From Ariolimax columbianus (Eukaryota > Mollusca > Gastropoda > Stylommatophora > Arionidae): a DNA stretch of 64,000 bases. This document shows, in pieces, positions 1-11,195 of this stretch; the stretch's first letter is position 1, and every line of letters starts with the position of its first letter. Both the position numbers and the translations under genes were made by a program. The stretch lies in NCBI GenBank assembly GCA_036924085.1, contig JAVGWX010000005.1, forward strand, positions 37,479,983 to 37,543,982, in the 5' to 3' direction. Under the pieces are notes generated by a model, which was given only the letters and a program-made list of their open reading frames with translations, ran no database searches and was not told where the DNA came from.

Positions 1-190
1 GACGTAAAACGGTTGGTGCGTGGTCATACTATTCTGACGTAAAACGGTTGGTGCGTGGTCATACTATTCTGACGTAAAACGGTTGGTGCGTGGTCATACT
101 ATTTTGACGTAAAACGGTTGGTGCGTGGTCATACTATTCTGACGTAAAACGGTTGGTGCGTGGTCATACTATTCTAACGTAAAACGGTTC
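1..190. repeat. 35-bp tandem repeat, about 5 copies
   Basis: The unit starting gacgtaaaacggttggtgcg recurs every 35 bp with almost no divergence (one c/t change). It decays into a partial copy near 180. Because it begins at base 1, the array very probably continues upstream of the window. Confidence 0.95.
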
Positions 191-699
191 TCATGTAAAA
201 CTGTCGGTACATGTCTCGTTGGTAGGCATCTCTTACTGATCCTACTTAAAACTATCGTATCCCTATTTGTTTTTTCATCCATCTTTCGCTAGGTATTCAA
301 CCTTTTTACTGTGCTTTTGGTGCTTTACCTTCATTACTTCTAACAAAGCAGATATCATTTACTGCCGAGTAGATATATGCGTCTAGAAACCTGAACCTGG
401 TCAGTTTTCGGAACTTATAATAAGATAGTATAACCTAATTCATTCTTGCTAAATTGTCTCTCTAACAACAGAGTAGGTACTAAATTACAGTTGGACAAAC
501 TGGAAAATGTACCTGACCAGTTTTGGATGAGAAGTGTATTACTCTATACTAGTGCTCTTCAACCTGGACGCTACTGTCCACTAGTGGACGATTTTGGCTT
601 TGAGGTAGACGACAGAAGAATAATTGCATGCTGTATAAAAAACACAACCTGAAGAAACTGTCGCAGAATACCAGAAAACCAACAAAAAGTGCAAATTTT
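191..699. other. Unassigned stretch
   Basis: AT-rich sequence with no repeat family or protein motif that I recognise. The short open frame at 446-652 has no recognisable domain. The last part may already belong to the LINE fragment that follows, but I cannot show it. Confidence 0.5.
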
Positions 700-1125
700 A
701 AAGAGTCTGTGCTTGTTGGTGGCAGCATACGACTGAGAAACATGGACAGGTACCCAAACCTCGAGTCCTTCGAGTGGAAATGTTATATAAAGGTCCTGAG
801 AATACCATGGACCGAAAACAAAGATGGCAAACATTCAACAGCAGTTGGACATGGAAGAGAATTGGTTTATAAATGTCATCATGAATGGAGAATTGAAATA
901 CTTTGACCACATCAAAAGACACAATGGTCGTAGAGAACAGTAATGGAAGGTATGGCGCCGGGCAAGATAGACAGAGGCAGACCAAGAAGCTGATGGCACC
1001 AAGATGTCCAGAAATGCTTGGGCACGACTCTGGAGCAGGCTGGAGATTTGGCAAGAGATCGAGTTTCTTTTAGACGAGCTATGATGAGAGGGATGTTCTG
1101 CAAAGGACATGCTACATGATGATTT
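700..1125 (+). pseudogene. LINE reverse-transcriptase C-terminal remnant
   Basis: Forward frames around 880-1120 carry the signature of the C-terminal region of endonuclease/reverse-transcriptase LINEs: a degraded FDHIKRHNG, then MEGMAPGKIDRGRPRS, a stop, WHQDVQKCLG and LARDRVSFRRAMM, and finally FCKGHAT followed by an ATGATGAT-rich end. This region lies after the polymerase domain in such elements. Stops at several points and loss of the upstream polymerase show a dead, 5'-truncated copy. The lineage (RTE-like or CR1/Jockey-like) cannot be settled from this piece. Confidence 0.75.
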
Positions 1126-1129
1126 AAAA

Positions 1130-1335
1130 CATCCAAAATACACAGACTCGGTGGGCGATCGCGAGATATTCTTCAATTTAGATTTTAGTGAGCGGGAGGA
1201 AATTTTACCCTCACAAAAGTTATACAAGTATAGACAGGTGCGAAAAGGTTGGAGAACACTGCTCTATAGCAACAATGACAGCGCGCAAGTCATTCAAATA
1301 TATGTCACGAATCCCACGTGATGAAAACGTTTACA
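1130..1335. other. Unassigned spacer between LINE fragments
   Basis: Contains open frames at 1109-1321 and 1188-1463 that run into each other, but no domain is recognised in this part. Confidence 0.4.
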
Positions 1336-1339
1336 GAAA

Positions 1340-1545
1340 TTACAGTGATAGACCAGCAATACACAGATTACAATATTTTGAAATCATACACTGGTCCAGC
1401 AGTGAGGGGCTTCTTAGAGGACGGAGCAGGAGTATGCACAACCAGCGAGCTACAGGAAGATAAGTATTTATACTCCTAGTCATTTACTGAGACAGACTGA
1501 GCATCTATAGGTCTGCCTCAAGTGAAATAGCGTCGATTCCACAAC
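1340..1545 (+). pseudogene. LINE C-terminal (post-RNase H) remnant
   Basis: The translated segment contains RGRSRSMHNQRATGR. The following bases (about 1490-1545) read as degraded 'TEHL..CLK.S..A..R.D'. The same protein region recurs at 22780-22950 (RTRERSRRLYSQRAT, then LRHFLRETGHLWVCSKCSD), so both are copies of the tail that follows RNase H in one LINE family. The frame is interrupted by a stop after the arginine-rich motif. Confidence 0.65.
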
Positions 1546-1549
1546 AGAA

Positions 1550-2745
1550 CAGAAAAACCAATGTATATTTGTTCCAACGGCCAATTTAATTATTTTGAAA
1601 CTGAGATAAATATCTTAATTAAGTACACTACACATTCTGATAATGGCTGTTCCAATATATAGTAATGTTCACAAACAACGGTCTAGACACGGAAGTGAAA
1701 ACAACTAAGACATTTCTTTGTTTTTAGTGTTTCAAAGGTCGATATGGACTTGGAATGGTTAGAGCAATTTCAAATTCAAGACAATTTTCTTGAAGGACAA
1801 AAATGCTGATTTGCCTACAGTACATAAGAGAGTTTATATGATTTGATGAGATTGCTTTTGCAAATTCTGACAACATAGTTTAAGGGTTTCTGAATACAAG
1901 AATACCCGGAAACTTGTTGCATTAACTCACATCCTTCTTTAAACATCGTTGTCCAGTTCTTCACTGTATATATAGAATTCCATGTTAGAGCCTGTCTGGC
2001 TATGTTTGACGGTGCCTTCCGTGTCCTATCCAGCCCAATTTTCTTTCACCTAATTTGTTGTTCCGGTGGATGTTGACTACTTTCCCACAGGTCTTAATTC
2101 CTCACAATCTCTAGTAACTCAATGACTGGTTTTCCATTACCGCTCAAATGTTTGCCACGCGTGCACTTTATTTGTTTTTACTACCAGGATGGGAGAAAAG
2201 GAGCATGAATTGTGGTGAGAGTTATTTAATTAAAAACTCTGTTGACTTCTGAAGTGTTATTTTGCATTGTTGCTTGACCTTGACCCAAATATATTGCGTA
2301 CAAAGTTTTCAACTAACTTACACGCTCAAAAGAGAACACGTAAACCTTTCAGTGTCACAAAAAGTAACCCAGTTAGGGAAGTCAGTAGTCAACGGATCTC
2401 AAAATAATTTTTCTGGAATCTGTCAACAAGCCGAGCCTGGCGAACCAGAGGCATATTATGTTTGGCCATGAAAGTATGAATCAGATGTGAAGAATGGGTG
2501 GGTGCGTTGTCATGATGGAGCTACCAAGTTGCCATTGTTCACAGGTCCGGTACTCCATTGCCAAAGAGACCTTCCTAAAATGTTTCCAGCAATGGTGGTA
2601 TTGTTCGCTGTGAGAAGTGCGAGAAGTTCCAAGGAGAGCACTTTGATGAGGATTACCTTTTCAAAACTCCAGGTGAGTAAATGCATTTCCGACCCAAAGG
2701 TCGGATCATTTTTGAACACATAATGTATATCACATCATCACCTGG
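1550..2745. other. Unassigned 1.2-kb stretch
   Basis: No recognisable gene, transposon motif or tandem repeat. Short open frames near 2262-2723 on both strands are unsupported by any domain. Confidence 0.5.
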
Positions 2746-2750
2746 TTTGC

Positions 2751-2879
2751 CAGTTTTAAGACTGGTTGTAGGGTTGTCTGAGTATATCTCTCAATCGGAC
2801 CCTATCTTCTGGTTGATCAGTCCTAAAACTGATTGTAAGGTTGCCTGACCATGTTTCTCCATTAGACCCTATCATCTGC
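2751..2879. repeat. Two-copy degenerate direct repeat, about 65 bp
   Basis: The segment 'cagttttaagactggttgta...ggaccctatcttctg' is followed by a diverged second copy, 'cagtcctaaaactgattgta...agaccctatcatctg'. It immediately precedes a LINE 3' remnant and may be part of it. Confidence 0.6.
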
Positions 2880-2894
2880 ACCCCTCTTCATTTC

Positions 2895-3680
2895 AGCACA
2901 GGTTCATGGCGCACTGCCAGGAAACAAAGTGTAAGATACACTCAAGAAATATCATCAAAACACTGAGTGGCACAACATGGGAAGCACAACTATCATTTCT
3001 CTGGACATCTGCACTTGGCCTGTGTTTTTCCCGAGCTGAATACGCCACACCAGTTTAGAAAAATGATGACTATGCGAAACTAGTTGAAACAGCAATAAAT
3101 GAGGCAGGCCGGATTATATCAGGGGGACTTAAAATCCACCTTCATCTATAAAATATGCCCCATAATTAGCACAGCAGTACCCGAGATCTGATGAAGCGTC
3201 TCAGCAGAAAGCGAAAGAGAAAACAGAAGCACGACCCAAGACACCCAATGTCTGAACATCACGTACACAGAACAAGACTTAAATCCAGAAATAGTTTCAT
3301 AAAATCAACAAAGCCTATACAAATAATGCCCTGAACGTCGCTGTATTGAGAGATGGCACGAATTGATGCAGACCCCAGTGGTCGAACTTCGGGACAAACC
3401 TGCCCTCCAGACATAATCTACCATACACAACATGGAAGTCGCTGAACAGACTCCGAACTGGTATATCACGGTGCAAGAGGAATATTAAGAGATGGCGATA
3501 CACAGAGGATGACACCTGTGACTGTGACGCAATACAGGACCTAGACCACCTGATGACCTGTCTCAACCTCCAGGGAACATGCAAAAGTTGCGACATACTG
3601 GAGACAAATGACAAACCAATCTATATCGCTGAATACTGGATGCATAATGTTGAAGTGGTGCATGGACATGGAAAGTAGGT
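2895..3680 (+). pseudogene. LINE 3' end with RNase H-like region and Cys/His motif
   Basis: Plus-strand frames show relics of the end of a non-LTR polyprotein: QVHGALPGNK, then after many stops TTWKSLNRLRTG, ISRCKRNIKRW, and a zinc-binding-like motif with DTCDCDAIQDLDHLMTC, ending ...IAEYWMHNV. The C-x-C...H-x3-C arrangement after a TTWKSLNRLRT block matches the C-terminal module of LINEs seen in invertebrate genomes. At least five in-frame stops and frameshifts show it is non-functional. Confidence 0.7.
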
Positions 3681-3689
3681 GAGCATAGG

Positions 3690-3950
3690 TTCCTACTTTA
3701 ATGCCTCTGCGTGTCTGAGATGTAAAGATGAGTCACGGTCGCCCCTCTCTTTTCCACTGGATCTTGCCAGGCGCATATTGTGTCCGTATAACTTGATCTT
3801 CGTTCAAAGCCCTCACCTTTAACCTGTTTTAAATATTTATTTTCATTCCAAGCTCTGGTGGTGTCGTTAATTTGTTTAAGCAACCTTTGCAATGTTGCTA
3901 CTAATCCTTCCGTTGTGACTTCTTCATTGGCACATTTTCGGGTATTGACT
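3690..3950. other. Unassigned spacer
   Basis: No recognised feature between the LINE relic and the shared repeat R4. Confidence 0.4.
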
Positions 3951-3952
3951 TT

Positions 3953-4082
3953 CCTACCTTGGAATACTTGGAATCCTGTTATTGAAACGTGTGTTCAATG
4001 TTTGTTGCCAGGTAGCCGGAGGCTGTCGGTTCTCCATAGTAGGTATTTTAATCTTTCTGCAGCTTACCAGGCTTGGGGAAAA
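3953..4082. repeat. Interspersed repeat R4, copy 1
   Basis: The block with cttggaatacttggaatcct, then gttgccaggtagccggaggc, gtagtaggtatttt and ttaccaggcttgg recurs at 9350-9480 with moderate divergence and the same orientation. Two dispersed copies show a transposed family. No coding capacity or terminal repeats are visible, so the class is unknown. Confidence 0.75.
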
Positions 4083-4214
4083 GTGCAAATAATGTGGGCA
4101 GATTTTTAACTATAATTTACATTTTTTGCGGGCAGCAGCCGTTAAGCCTACTCTTTTCCATTTCTAATTGCCAAGTGATTTTCCTCGATACTGCTCGACA
4201 CTGAACACAGGAGT

Positions 4215-4490
4215 GTGGTCATTCCGTAACTGGTGAGGTTGTTGGGGCACACATGAAGACATCCTCACAACCCCACGCCACCCTTCTCTGCCTGTGCCTC
4301 TTCTGGTCGGAGATTGGTCCATTCTTTTATGTTGTCCTCCCACCTCTTTTTAAGCTGGCCTCTTCGTCGTCTGCCTTGCACCTTTCCGCGGAGGATCGTA
4401 TTTGCAAACCCATTTTATCTCGACATGTGACCGTACCAAGCGAGTTTCCTTCTTTTGACAGTTGCCAAAAGGTCTTCAGAAGGCCCTAGT
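4215..4490 (-). pseudogene. LINE C-terminal remnant, same family as 44550-45290
   Basis: This block is about 80% like 44550-44830 by eye, sharing stretches such as ctcttcgtcgtctgccttgc. The second copy translates on the minus strand to the module ending ...RKLVWSGHISRSNG...GRRRRGRTKKRWEDNIKE. Here the reading frame is broken. It represents the last roughly 90 codons of a LINE polyprotein and its 3' flank. Confidence 0.75.
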
Positions 4491-4494
4491 GTTG

Positions 4495-4950
4495 TTGTGG
4501 AAAGATGAAAATAATTTGGACAGATTTTTAACTATAATTTTTACAACACAGTGGTCTGATCTCACTACTCAAAGATCATACCATATAAACGTAAGGTAAT
4601 TTTCAATAGAAAATCAAGAGAACGGCTAAAGGTCACAGAGATGCAGTTTTAACATAACAATGTTAATAATTTATTGGGCCAATTATAATATAATATTGAA
4701 TAACGAACAATTGAGTTAAAAATCGTCTGGTTGTCACATTTGTATCTGGGTTTTTATATCCAACACCTCATGTAATATTCACCTGTCAGCTTGCTGCGCA
4801 TGTGAGACATCTGCTAATTAAATAAAACACATGCTAAATATTGACCTCGTGCACTCTACAAGTCAACAATTGAACTGCCTCATAATCACATTACAATGCT
4901 AGACATCACACCATGACACGTGTTTATTGTATAAATCGTTTCGTTGGCCT
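4495..4950. other. Unassigned AT-rich stretch
   Basis: No recognisable coding or repeat feature. Confidence 0.5.
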
Positions 4951-4952
4951 TA

Positions 4953-4954
<2 letters not shown>

Positions 4955-5003
<49 letters not shown>

Positions 5004-5028
5004 CTGCCACTCTCTCTCTCTCTCTTTC

Positions 5029-5091
<63 letters not shown>
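4955..5091. repeat. (CT)n microsatellite
   Basis: About 137 bp of nearly pure CT, interrupted twice by tttctgcca. Four overlapping open frames (Ser-Leu or Arg-Glu repeats) are artefacts of the dinucleotide. Confidence 0.98.
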
Positions 5092-5095
<4 letters not shown>

Positions 5096-5124
5096 TTCTG
5101 ATGAAAGGGAGGCTAATGTCATGA

Positions 5125-5560
5125 TCAACTAAGAGACTAGAACAACACACAGCGATGGAAGGGGAATTAATTACATTGTCAGCTCAGAGATTAGAACAAC
5201 ACACGCAAAGCGATGTAAGGTGAATTAATTACATGGTCAGCTCAGAGACTAGAACAACACACGCAAAGCGATGTAAGGTGAATTAATTACATGGTCAGCT
5301 CAGAGACTAGAACAACACACGCAAAGCAATGGAAGGGGAATTAATTACATGGTCAGCTCAGAGACTAGAAAAAAACACGCAAAAAGATGGAAGGGGAATT
5401 AATTACATGGTCAGCTCAGAAACTAGAACAAAACACGCAAAAAGATGGAAGGGGAATTAATTAAATGGTTAACTCTGAGACTAGAACAAAACACGCAAAA
5501 AGATGGAAGGGGAATTAATTAAATGGTTAACTCTGAGACTAGAATAACACAAGCAATGGA
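5125..5560. repeat. 58-bp tandem repeat, about 7 copies
   Basis: The unit with atggtcagctcagagactag...gaattaattac repeats with 58-bp spacing, for example between 5174 and 5232. Later copies diverge (cgatgtaagg to agatggaagg), and copies after 5560 fade out. Confidence 0.93.
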
Positions 5561-5744
5561 AGAAAATTATTAGGATAAAGCGAACACACACACGGTCAGA
5601 GGGAAGATAACTACATGGTCACCTTAAAGATTCTGATAAGAACAAAACACACATTGCATAGTCAATCTAGAAATTATGATGAATAACACACATAACAATG
5701 ACAAGTGGGGGGGGGGGGGGAGTTACATAGTCACCGCATATATA
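5561..5744. other. Decayed repeat junction with a 15-base G run
   Basis: Transitional sequence between two arrays. It holds a poly-G tract at 5706-5720 and degenerate pieces of the preceding unit. Confidence 0.7.
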
Positions 5745-6910
5745 GACACAAGATGAGAGGGACAACAGTTACACAGTTATCTTAAAGATGAGAGGGACAA
5801 CAGTTACACGGTCATCTTAAAGATAAGCGGGACAACAGTTACACGATCATCTTAAAGATGAGCGAGACAACAGTTACACGATCATCTTAAAGACTAGGGC
5901 AACATACGAAAGATGAGAGGGACAACAGTTACCCGGTTATCTTAAAGATGAGCTGGACAGCAGTTACACAACCATCTTAAAGACTAGAGCAACAGACAAA
6001 AGATGAGAGGGACAACAGTTACCCGGTTATCTTAAAGACTAGGGCAACAAACAACAGATGAGAGGGACACCAGTTACCCGGTTATCTTAAAGATGAGCTG
6101 GACAACAGTTACACGACCATCTTAAAGACTAGAGCAACAGACAAAAGATGAGAGGGACAACAGTTACTCGGTTATCTTAAAGATGAGCTGGACAACAGTT
6201 ACACGACCATCTTAAAGACTAGAGCAACAGACAAAAGATGAGAGGGACAACAGTTACACGACCATCTTAAAGACTAGAGCAACAGACAAAAGATGAGAGG
6301 GATAACAGTTACACGATCATCTTAAAGACGGGCAACAGACAAAAGATGAGAGGGACAACAGTTACACGATCATCTTAAAGACTAGAGCAACAGACAAAAG
6401 ATGAGAGGGACAACAGTTACACGATCATCTTAAAGACTAGAGCAACAGACAAAAGATGAGAGGGACAACAGTTACACGATCATCTTAAAGACTAGGGCAA
6501 CAGACAAAAGATGAGAGGGACAACAGTTACACGATCATCTTAAAGACTAGGGCAACAGACAAAAGATGAGAGGGACAACAGTTACGCGACCATCTTAAAG
6601 ACTAGAGCAACATACGAAAGATGAGAGGGACAACAGTTACACGATCATCTTAAAGACTAGAGCAACAGACAAAAGATGAGAGGGACAACAGTTACACGAT
6701 CATCTTAAAGACTAGAGCAACAGACAAAAGATGAGAGGGACAACAGTTACGCGACCATCTTAAAGACTAGAGCAACAGACAAAAGATGAGAGGGACAACA
6801 GTTACACGATCATCTTAAAGACTTGAGCAACAGACAAAAGATGAGAGGGACAACAGTTACACGATCATCTTAAAGACTAGAGCAACATACGAAAGATGAG
6901 AGGTACAAAA
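5745..6910. repeat. Composite 55-bp / 35-bp tandem repeat, about 20 copies
   Basis: The full unit (agatgagagggacaacagtt, acacgatcatcttaaag, actagagcaacagacaaa) is 55 bp. In the first part of the array some units lack the last block and are about 35 bp long. Copies 6230-6890 are the most uniform. Confidence 0.93.
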
Positions 6911-6914
6911 CTAT

Positions 6915-7640
6915 AAAGTTATTTTATAAAACAGAACACCAAACTAAATAATAAGTGAATTACTTCAAATAAAAGCTCAGACTTGTCTCCTTGACTTTTT
7001 TGCACAAAGCACACGACGACCACACTTGCAGGAAGGCTGTAACAGATCACATAAAAGCGGTCTTGCCAGGATAACGTCTGTTGTACTATATTGCACATGA
7101 CGAGGTTTCTTTTATTATTTCTTTTCGAAATACTATATTAGTCCCAGACACAAGGCTCTTGGTGCTCTTTTTGTGGAATATTTAGATTGTATTAGTTGAT
7201 GCTGATGATGTTAGCTCATCACAATGGATGAGGACCACTCTCTTTGTTCAGCCGTGTGGACAATCTTTTCTCTTGCTGTGTCCGCTGAAATGGGGGATTT
7301 GCGCGGTGATTTGCATTAAAGTGAGGAATGAAACTGCGCCTTTTGTCAACCTCACTCTCTGGTCCTGAGCTACCCTTACCCAGGGGTGCTGATTTTTCCT
7401 CAGGGTTTATTCCCTAAGCCTTTCTCATAAACAGGTATCCCGCAAGGCAGCGGAGGGGGGATTACATTTATCGTTGTGTTTCGTGCCTTTCCCATAACCG
7501 CAAGAGGTCGTAGTGTGGAAGCTGTGCATCTCTCCCCGGCTGTGTTCAGTCCATTACAGTAGTGATTAAACTTCACACACCAAAACTGACGTTTGCAACT
7601 AAGGCGAAGGACGCCAATCTCCCGAAGTTCAGACTTATGA
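6915..7640. other. Unassigned 0.7-kb stretch
   Basis: No supported gene or repeat. Open frames at 7400-7657 and 7642-7833 on the minus strand have no recognisable domain. Confidence 0.5.
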
Positions 7641-7925
7641 ACTAGACCATGAAACACGACACATGTTTAAATAGCCGATGTCCAGACCAGGATAATCGGA
7701 CGGAAGAAATTACACAAATAAACGGACGAATTAACCAGTTCAAACGGAAAATAACAACACGTTTCCGTGAACACAAGTGTAAGTCGTCGACTAGTGTGAA
7801 TTGCAGGCAATTCCGTAGTCTGGTGGCATCCATAATGAACTAAAACAGAAGAGCAATGTAAACCCGCAACCAGTTACGGCGCATCTTTGCTGCTGTAATA
7901 GTTACACATAGACAAAACACAGGTT

Positions 7926-8545
7926 TTGAAAATAAATGCAATTAGCAATGATAGAATTGAGCTGGAAACCACTCACCTTCTGAATGTAGAGTCATTCACA
8001 TACCTTTACAGCAATATAGACATAGTAAAACGACGTTCAGTTAAGATTACAGAAGGCGAGGGGAGCTTTCATTGCATTCATGAATTTATTGAAGTCAAAA
8101 GAAATTAAAACCACCACCAAAATAACAATCTTCAGCTCCACCGTAAAATCCGTCTATTGCAAGGCTCTGAAACATACTTATGAAAAAAAATACTTTCGTC
8201 AATGGTTGCCTGCGCAAAATGCAAGGATGGAAATGGTAGGTCAAGATCACCAACGTGGAATTGATGGGAAAAACGGGAGACATACCAGTGGAGGAGGAGG
8301 CGATGGCGATGGATAGACCACACATTAAGGAAACCAGTGAATAACGTTACCAAACAAGCTCAATTCTAGAAACCACAGGGCAAGAAAAGTAGAGTAAACC
8401 AAGACCCTCATTGAAGAGGGAACTGGAACAAATTTACAGGCATCAAGCACGACGGGGATAGAATCGGATCAGATGTCTCATGATAGGAAGACTTGGCGAA
8501 AATTTATTGAGGACCTATGCTCCACAGGAAGCTGGCGGGTTTTTG
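7926..8545 (+). pseudogene. LINE reverse-transcriptase thumb and C-terminal remnant
   Basis: Forward frames show in order: LLNVESFTYLYSNID (the usual ...VESFTYLGS... strand after the catalytic motif), TTTKITIFSSTVKSVYCKAL (normally ...TKIRIFNSNVKSVLLYG...), then a degraded TRP-rich segment. A GGGGDGDG stretch follows where ..RRRWRWIGHTLRKP is normal; the DNA still encodes 'TTH..GNQ.ITLPNK' in another frame. A terminal piece (about 8450-8545) contains '..EDLAKIY' and ends at ctggcggg. The catalytic polymerase half is missing. Frame changes at about 8050, 8150 and 8280 show decay. Confidence 0.75.
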
Positions 8546-8624
8546 ATTTGATTGAATGAATAGTGGACTTGTTTTACCCTCCCATGGCATCATGCTGTGC
8601 TTCAGACAGATACGCTGTAAAAGT

Positions 8625-8886
8625 AAAGTAAAGTATCCCATAGCATTACTGCCATGAGGTGTTAGCGATCTCACATTTAAAAGGCTCGGCTATATGAGGG
8701 CGATAGCCATCTCCTCTCCCTTACCGCTTTTAATTCCCGGACGGACTGAACTGGTACCAATTTAAGGCTGGGTCGACCCGGGAGCCATTACGGTCTGAAA
8801 AAAACATTACCGCCTCAACTGGGGAATGAACCCAGGACCACTCAGATGCGAAGCCAGAGCGCTAACCACTGCGCTACGCGGCTCCC
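8625..8886 (-). mobile_element. SINE family S6 (tRNA-derived head)
   Basis: Read on the minus strand from 8886, the element begins gggagccgcgtagcgcagtg. It has a box A-like TAGCGCAGTGGTTAGCG and a box B-like GGGTTCATTCCC, the internal RNA polymerase III promoter layout. It then carries a core including GGGTCGACCCAGCC and a tail ending in tactttactttact. GGGAGCC at the head has a complement GGCTCCC about 100 nt downstream on the same strand, so this is not a normal 73-nt tRNA. The core resembles those of S3 and of 43598. Confidence 0.75.
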
Positions 8887-9349
8887 TTCGATGTATAACC
8901 ATGTAAAACGTTTTGAAACATTACAGAACATTAACTGCTAGCTTCCATCACCAGCAAACATGGCACGGTTGCCAACAAATAATGCGAGACTGAGTTATGT
9001 CATTGAAATGAGGATATCAATTCTTTATTTTTTAAAACATATTCTTGTTATCTCCTTGCGATCCAAACAAAGAGCATTTCCAACTGAGCATCGCTTCATT
9101 ATACCAGCTGAACGTAAAACCACACTAAACAATCAACATTGGCATACAGCGGAGTTGAACAAATATTTTAAATCAACAAGTACACAAAAGAGACATCTGA
9201 CGTGTCTCAGCCAAGAACGAGCACAATATTGACAATTGTATTCGATGAGCTTGACATGTTTGACATTTGTGAAGTCAATTGTATGTAATCCTTTGTCGGG
9301 ATGAGCAATATTCAGACTTGCTCAAATTTATATATTTATATATACTTAC
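8887..9349. other. Unassigned AT-rich stretch
   Basis: The open frame at 8960-9232 (90 codons) has no recognisable domain and ordinary composition. I cannot support it as a gene. Confidence 0.45.
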
Positions 9350-9476
9350 ATACTTGGAATACTTTAAATCCTGGTGCTCGATCAGCTATTTTAATGTATG
9401 TTGCCAGGTAGCCGAAGGCTATATTCGGATATACGTAGTAGGTATTTTTTAAACTTCCTGCGACTTACTAGGCCTT

Positions 9477-9478
<2 letters not shown>
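9350..9478. repeat. Interspersed repeat R4, copy 2
   Basis: Second copy of the 3953-4082 repeat: cttggaatactttaaatcctg, gttgccaggtagccgaaggc, gtagtaggtatttttt, ttactaggccttgg. It ends directly at a TA microsatellite. Confidence 0.75.
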
Positions 9479-9519
<41 letters not shown>

Positions 9520-9528
9520 ATATATATA

Positions 9529-9585
<57 letters not shown>
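9479..9585. repeat. (TA)n microsatellite
   Basis: About 107 bp of TA repeats with two small interruptions (tgtatg, ttta). It sits on the left border of repeat R1 copy 1. Confidence 0.97.
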
Positions 9586-9587
<2 letters not shown>

Positions 9588-10319
9588 GGGGTAGGGAGGT
9601 CTGGCGTTAAAGGAAAGTGAAGAATCTGATGAAGCCTTTCCTTTCCAGGTGTAGAGATCGTCGTTGGATTCACTGTTCGGCTTGCCGTTCAGGAGTTTCC
9701 ATGCCAATGGCCTCTCCTACATTATTGTGTCCCCAGCAGCACCTTCATGAGGGGCCCCCTGTTTCTTACAGAGGCTGCTGTGGGTCGCGACCGAGTACCC
9801 GGCGGAATAACTGGGCGTACAGATCGGGCTCATTAGCCTTGGTTAGCAGTCAATCTAAGAGAAGGTAAACGCTGACTATAAAACCGGATAAATGGAGCTC
9901 GTTAGCCTGTTCAGGCAGTTCGCCTAGGAGAGGAGGAACTCTGATTTTAAACCCACAAGTCCCAGAGAGTGCTGGCTAATCTTGGGACGATGGGAGTATC
10001 CTAGGATGTCTCGAGTAAGTAGCATCTGCGGGCAACGACTCAACTGCATTGTGGAAACCTCGGGAGAGTGTAGGGCTGCCAAAGTAAACCCAAACAGAAA
10101 ATCCGGAGTGGTAGCACCTAAGGCGAATTGTTTTAAAATTACGAACTCATTCCGGCAGCTCCTGCAGCTGAGCTGGTGCCAAATTGTCATGCTTTGGATT
10201 ACACCAACGAGGCCGAGAGGGGGATCCTGCAGTTTGGGCAGCCCAGAGTCTCACTATTCAGCGCCAAGATTTGCGCTCTTAAAGGCTACTCACAGGGTGT
10301 CACGAGCATGGTCACGCCT
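9586..10319 (+). repeat. Interspersed repeat R1, copy 1 (0.73 kb)
   Basis: Colinear over about 730 bp with 59433-60165. Shared blocks include gccaatggcctctcctacat, caccttcatgaggggc, gctcgttagcctgttcaggc and cagaaaatccggagtg. No long intact frame is present. The second copy runs into a LINE-type 3' tail, so R1 may be the untranslated 5' region of a LINE or a non-autonomous derivative; that is inference. This copy is bounded on both sides by TA microsatellites. Confidence 0.8.
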
Positions 10320-10320
10320 A

Positions 10321-10322
<2 letters not shown>

Positions 10323-10410
<88 letters not shown>
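10323..10410. repeat. (TA)n microsatellite
   Basis: About 88 bp of uninterrupted TA repeat at the right border of repeat R1 copy 1. Confidence 0.97.
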
Positions 10411-10414
<4 letters not shown>

Positions 10415-10439
10415 GGCTACATAATCAGACAATTTTTGT

Positions 10440-10980
10440 CTCGGCGATTTAATTTGCATTGTATTTGAATTATATCCGGCACTGAGGGCTGCAGTTGAAG
10501 CAATGCTGACAGGCAAAATAAATGAAAGCCAGATAGAGGAGGCAGACAGACTGGCAAAAGAAGGTGCAAGACTACCACAACCAGATTCTAGTGTGACCTA
10601 CGAAAAGTCAAAAAGGCTTATTAGAGCCAGATACATGGCCAAATGGGAAACAGAACATACTGGCTACACAAAAAACGATGCCTATTACAAGTTGAACAGA
10701 AGAGAGCAGGTCGTGGTCTTCAGACTCCGCACAGGCCACAACAGACTGAGGTACCAACTATTCAATAAATTGAAGATAGGTGGCACTGACGAATGCACTT
10801 GTGGTACCGGGAAAGTGACCGCTGAACATCTGCTGCAAAACTGCCCGACATAGGAGGACCAGAGAAAGCACATGTGGCCATCACCAGTGGCAACACTAGA
10901 CAAGCACTATGGCAGTGTCGACAGCCTCAGAATGACCGCTGCTTTTTTCGAAAAAATACAGGCTGACGTTTGACAGCGTA
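10440..10980 (+). pseudogene. LINE RNase H and C-terminal module remnant
   Basis: The open segment 10503-10853 (116 codons) contains EADRLAKEGARLPQPDS, the terminal helix of retroelement RNase H, then YEKSKRLIRARYMAKW. It continues with RTGHNRLRYQLFNKLKIG and a zinc-knuckle-like CTCGTGKVTAEHLLQNCP. After a stop the frame continues with ...TLDKHYGSVDSL and AAFFEKIQADV. The order matches the 3' part of Jockey-superfamily-type LINE ORF2. The polymerase, endonuclease and first RNase H residues are missing and at least one stop interrupts the tail, so this is a 5'-truncated dead copy. Confidence 0.85.
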
Positions 10981-11007
10981 CAAAGAAGAAGAGTTATATC
11001 CAAAAAG

Positions 11008-11195
11008 AAACTGCGCTGGTCATCATCCTTAATCTATAATCCCTATCAACCTTGTACCAGTGTTCGGACTAACAGTCGAGACGACTGAAGGTAACTCAGG
11101 AAACAGGCACTCTAGCCTTGTCTTCCTTGAGACCAGAGGTCGCTTGAAGTTTTAAAAACCGCCCACCGCTTCCGTTAATCGTTTTGAGAAATGAG
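11008..11195 (-). mobile_element. SINE-like family S5, copy 1 (headless)
   Basis: Matches 29566-29760, sharing acagtcgagacgactgaagg-type sequence, the gcaggcactct..tct block, and cgcccaccg.ttccgtt. The tRNA-like head present in the other copy is missing: the similarity stops where the 27-bp array begins. Confidence 0.65.

Noticed and set aside
5745..6910. CRISPR array
   Set aside because: Repeats are contiguous without unique spacers, and the sequence is animal-type.
8780..8886. Functional tRNA gene on the minus strand
   Set aside because: Boxes A and B are tRNA-like, but there is no 7-bp acceptor pairing at tRNA length and a SINE body follows.
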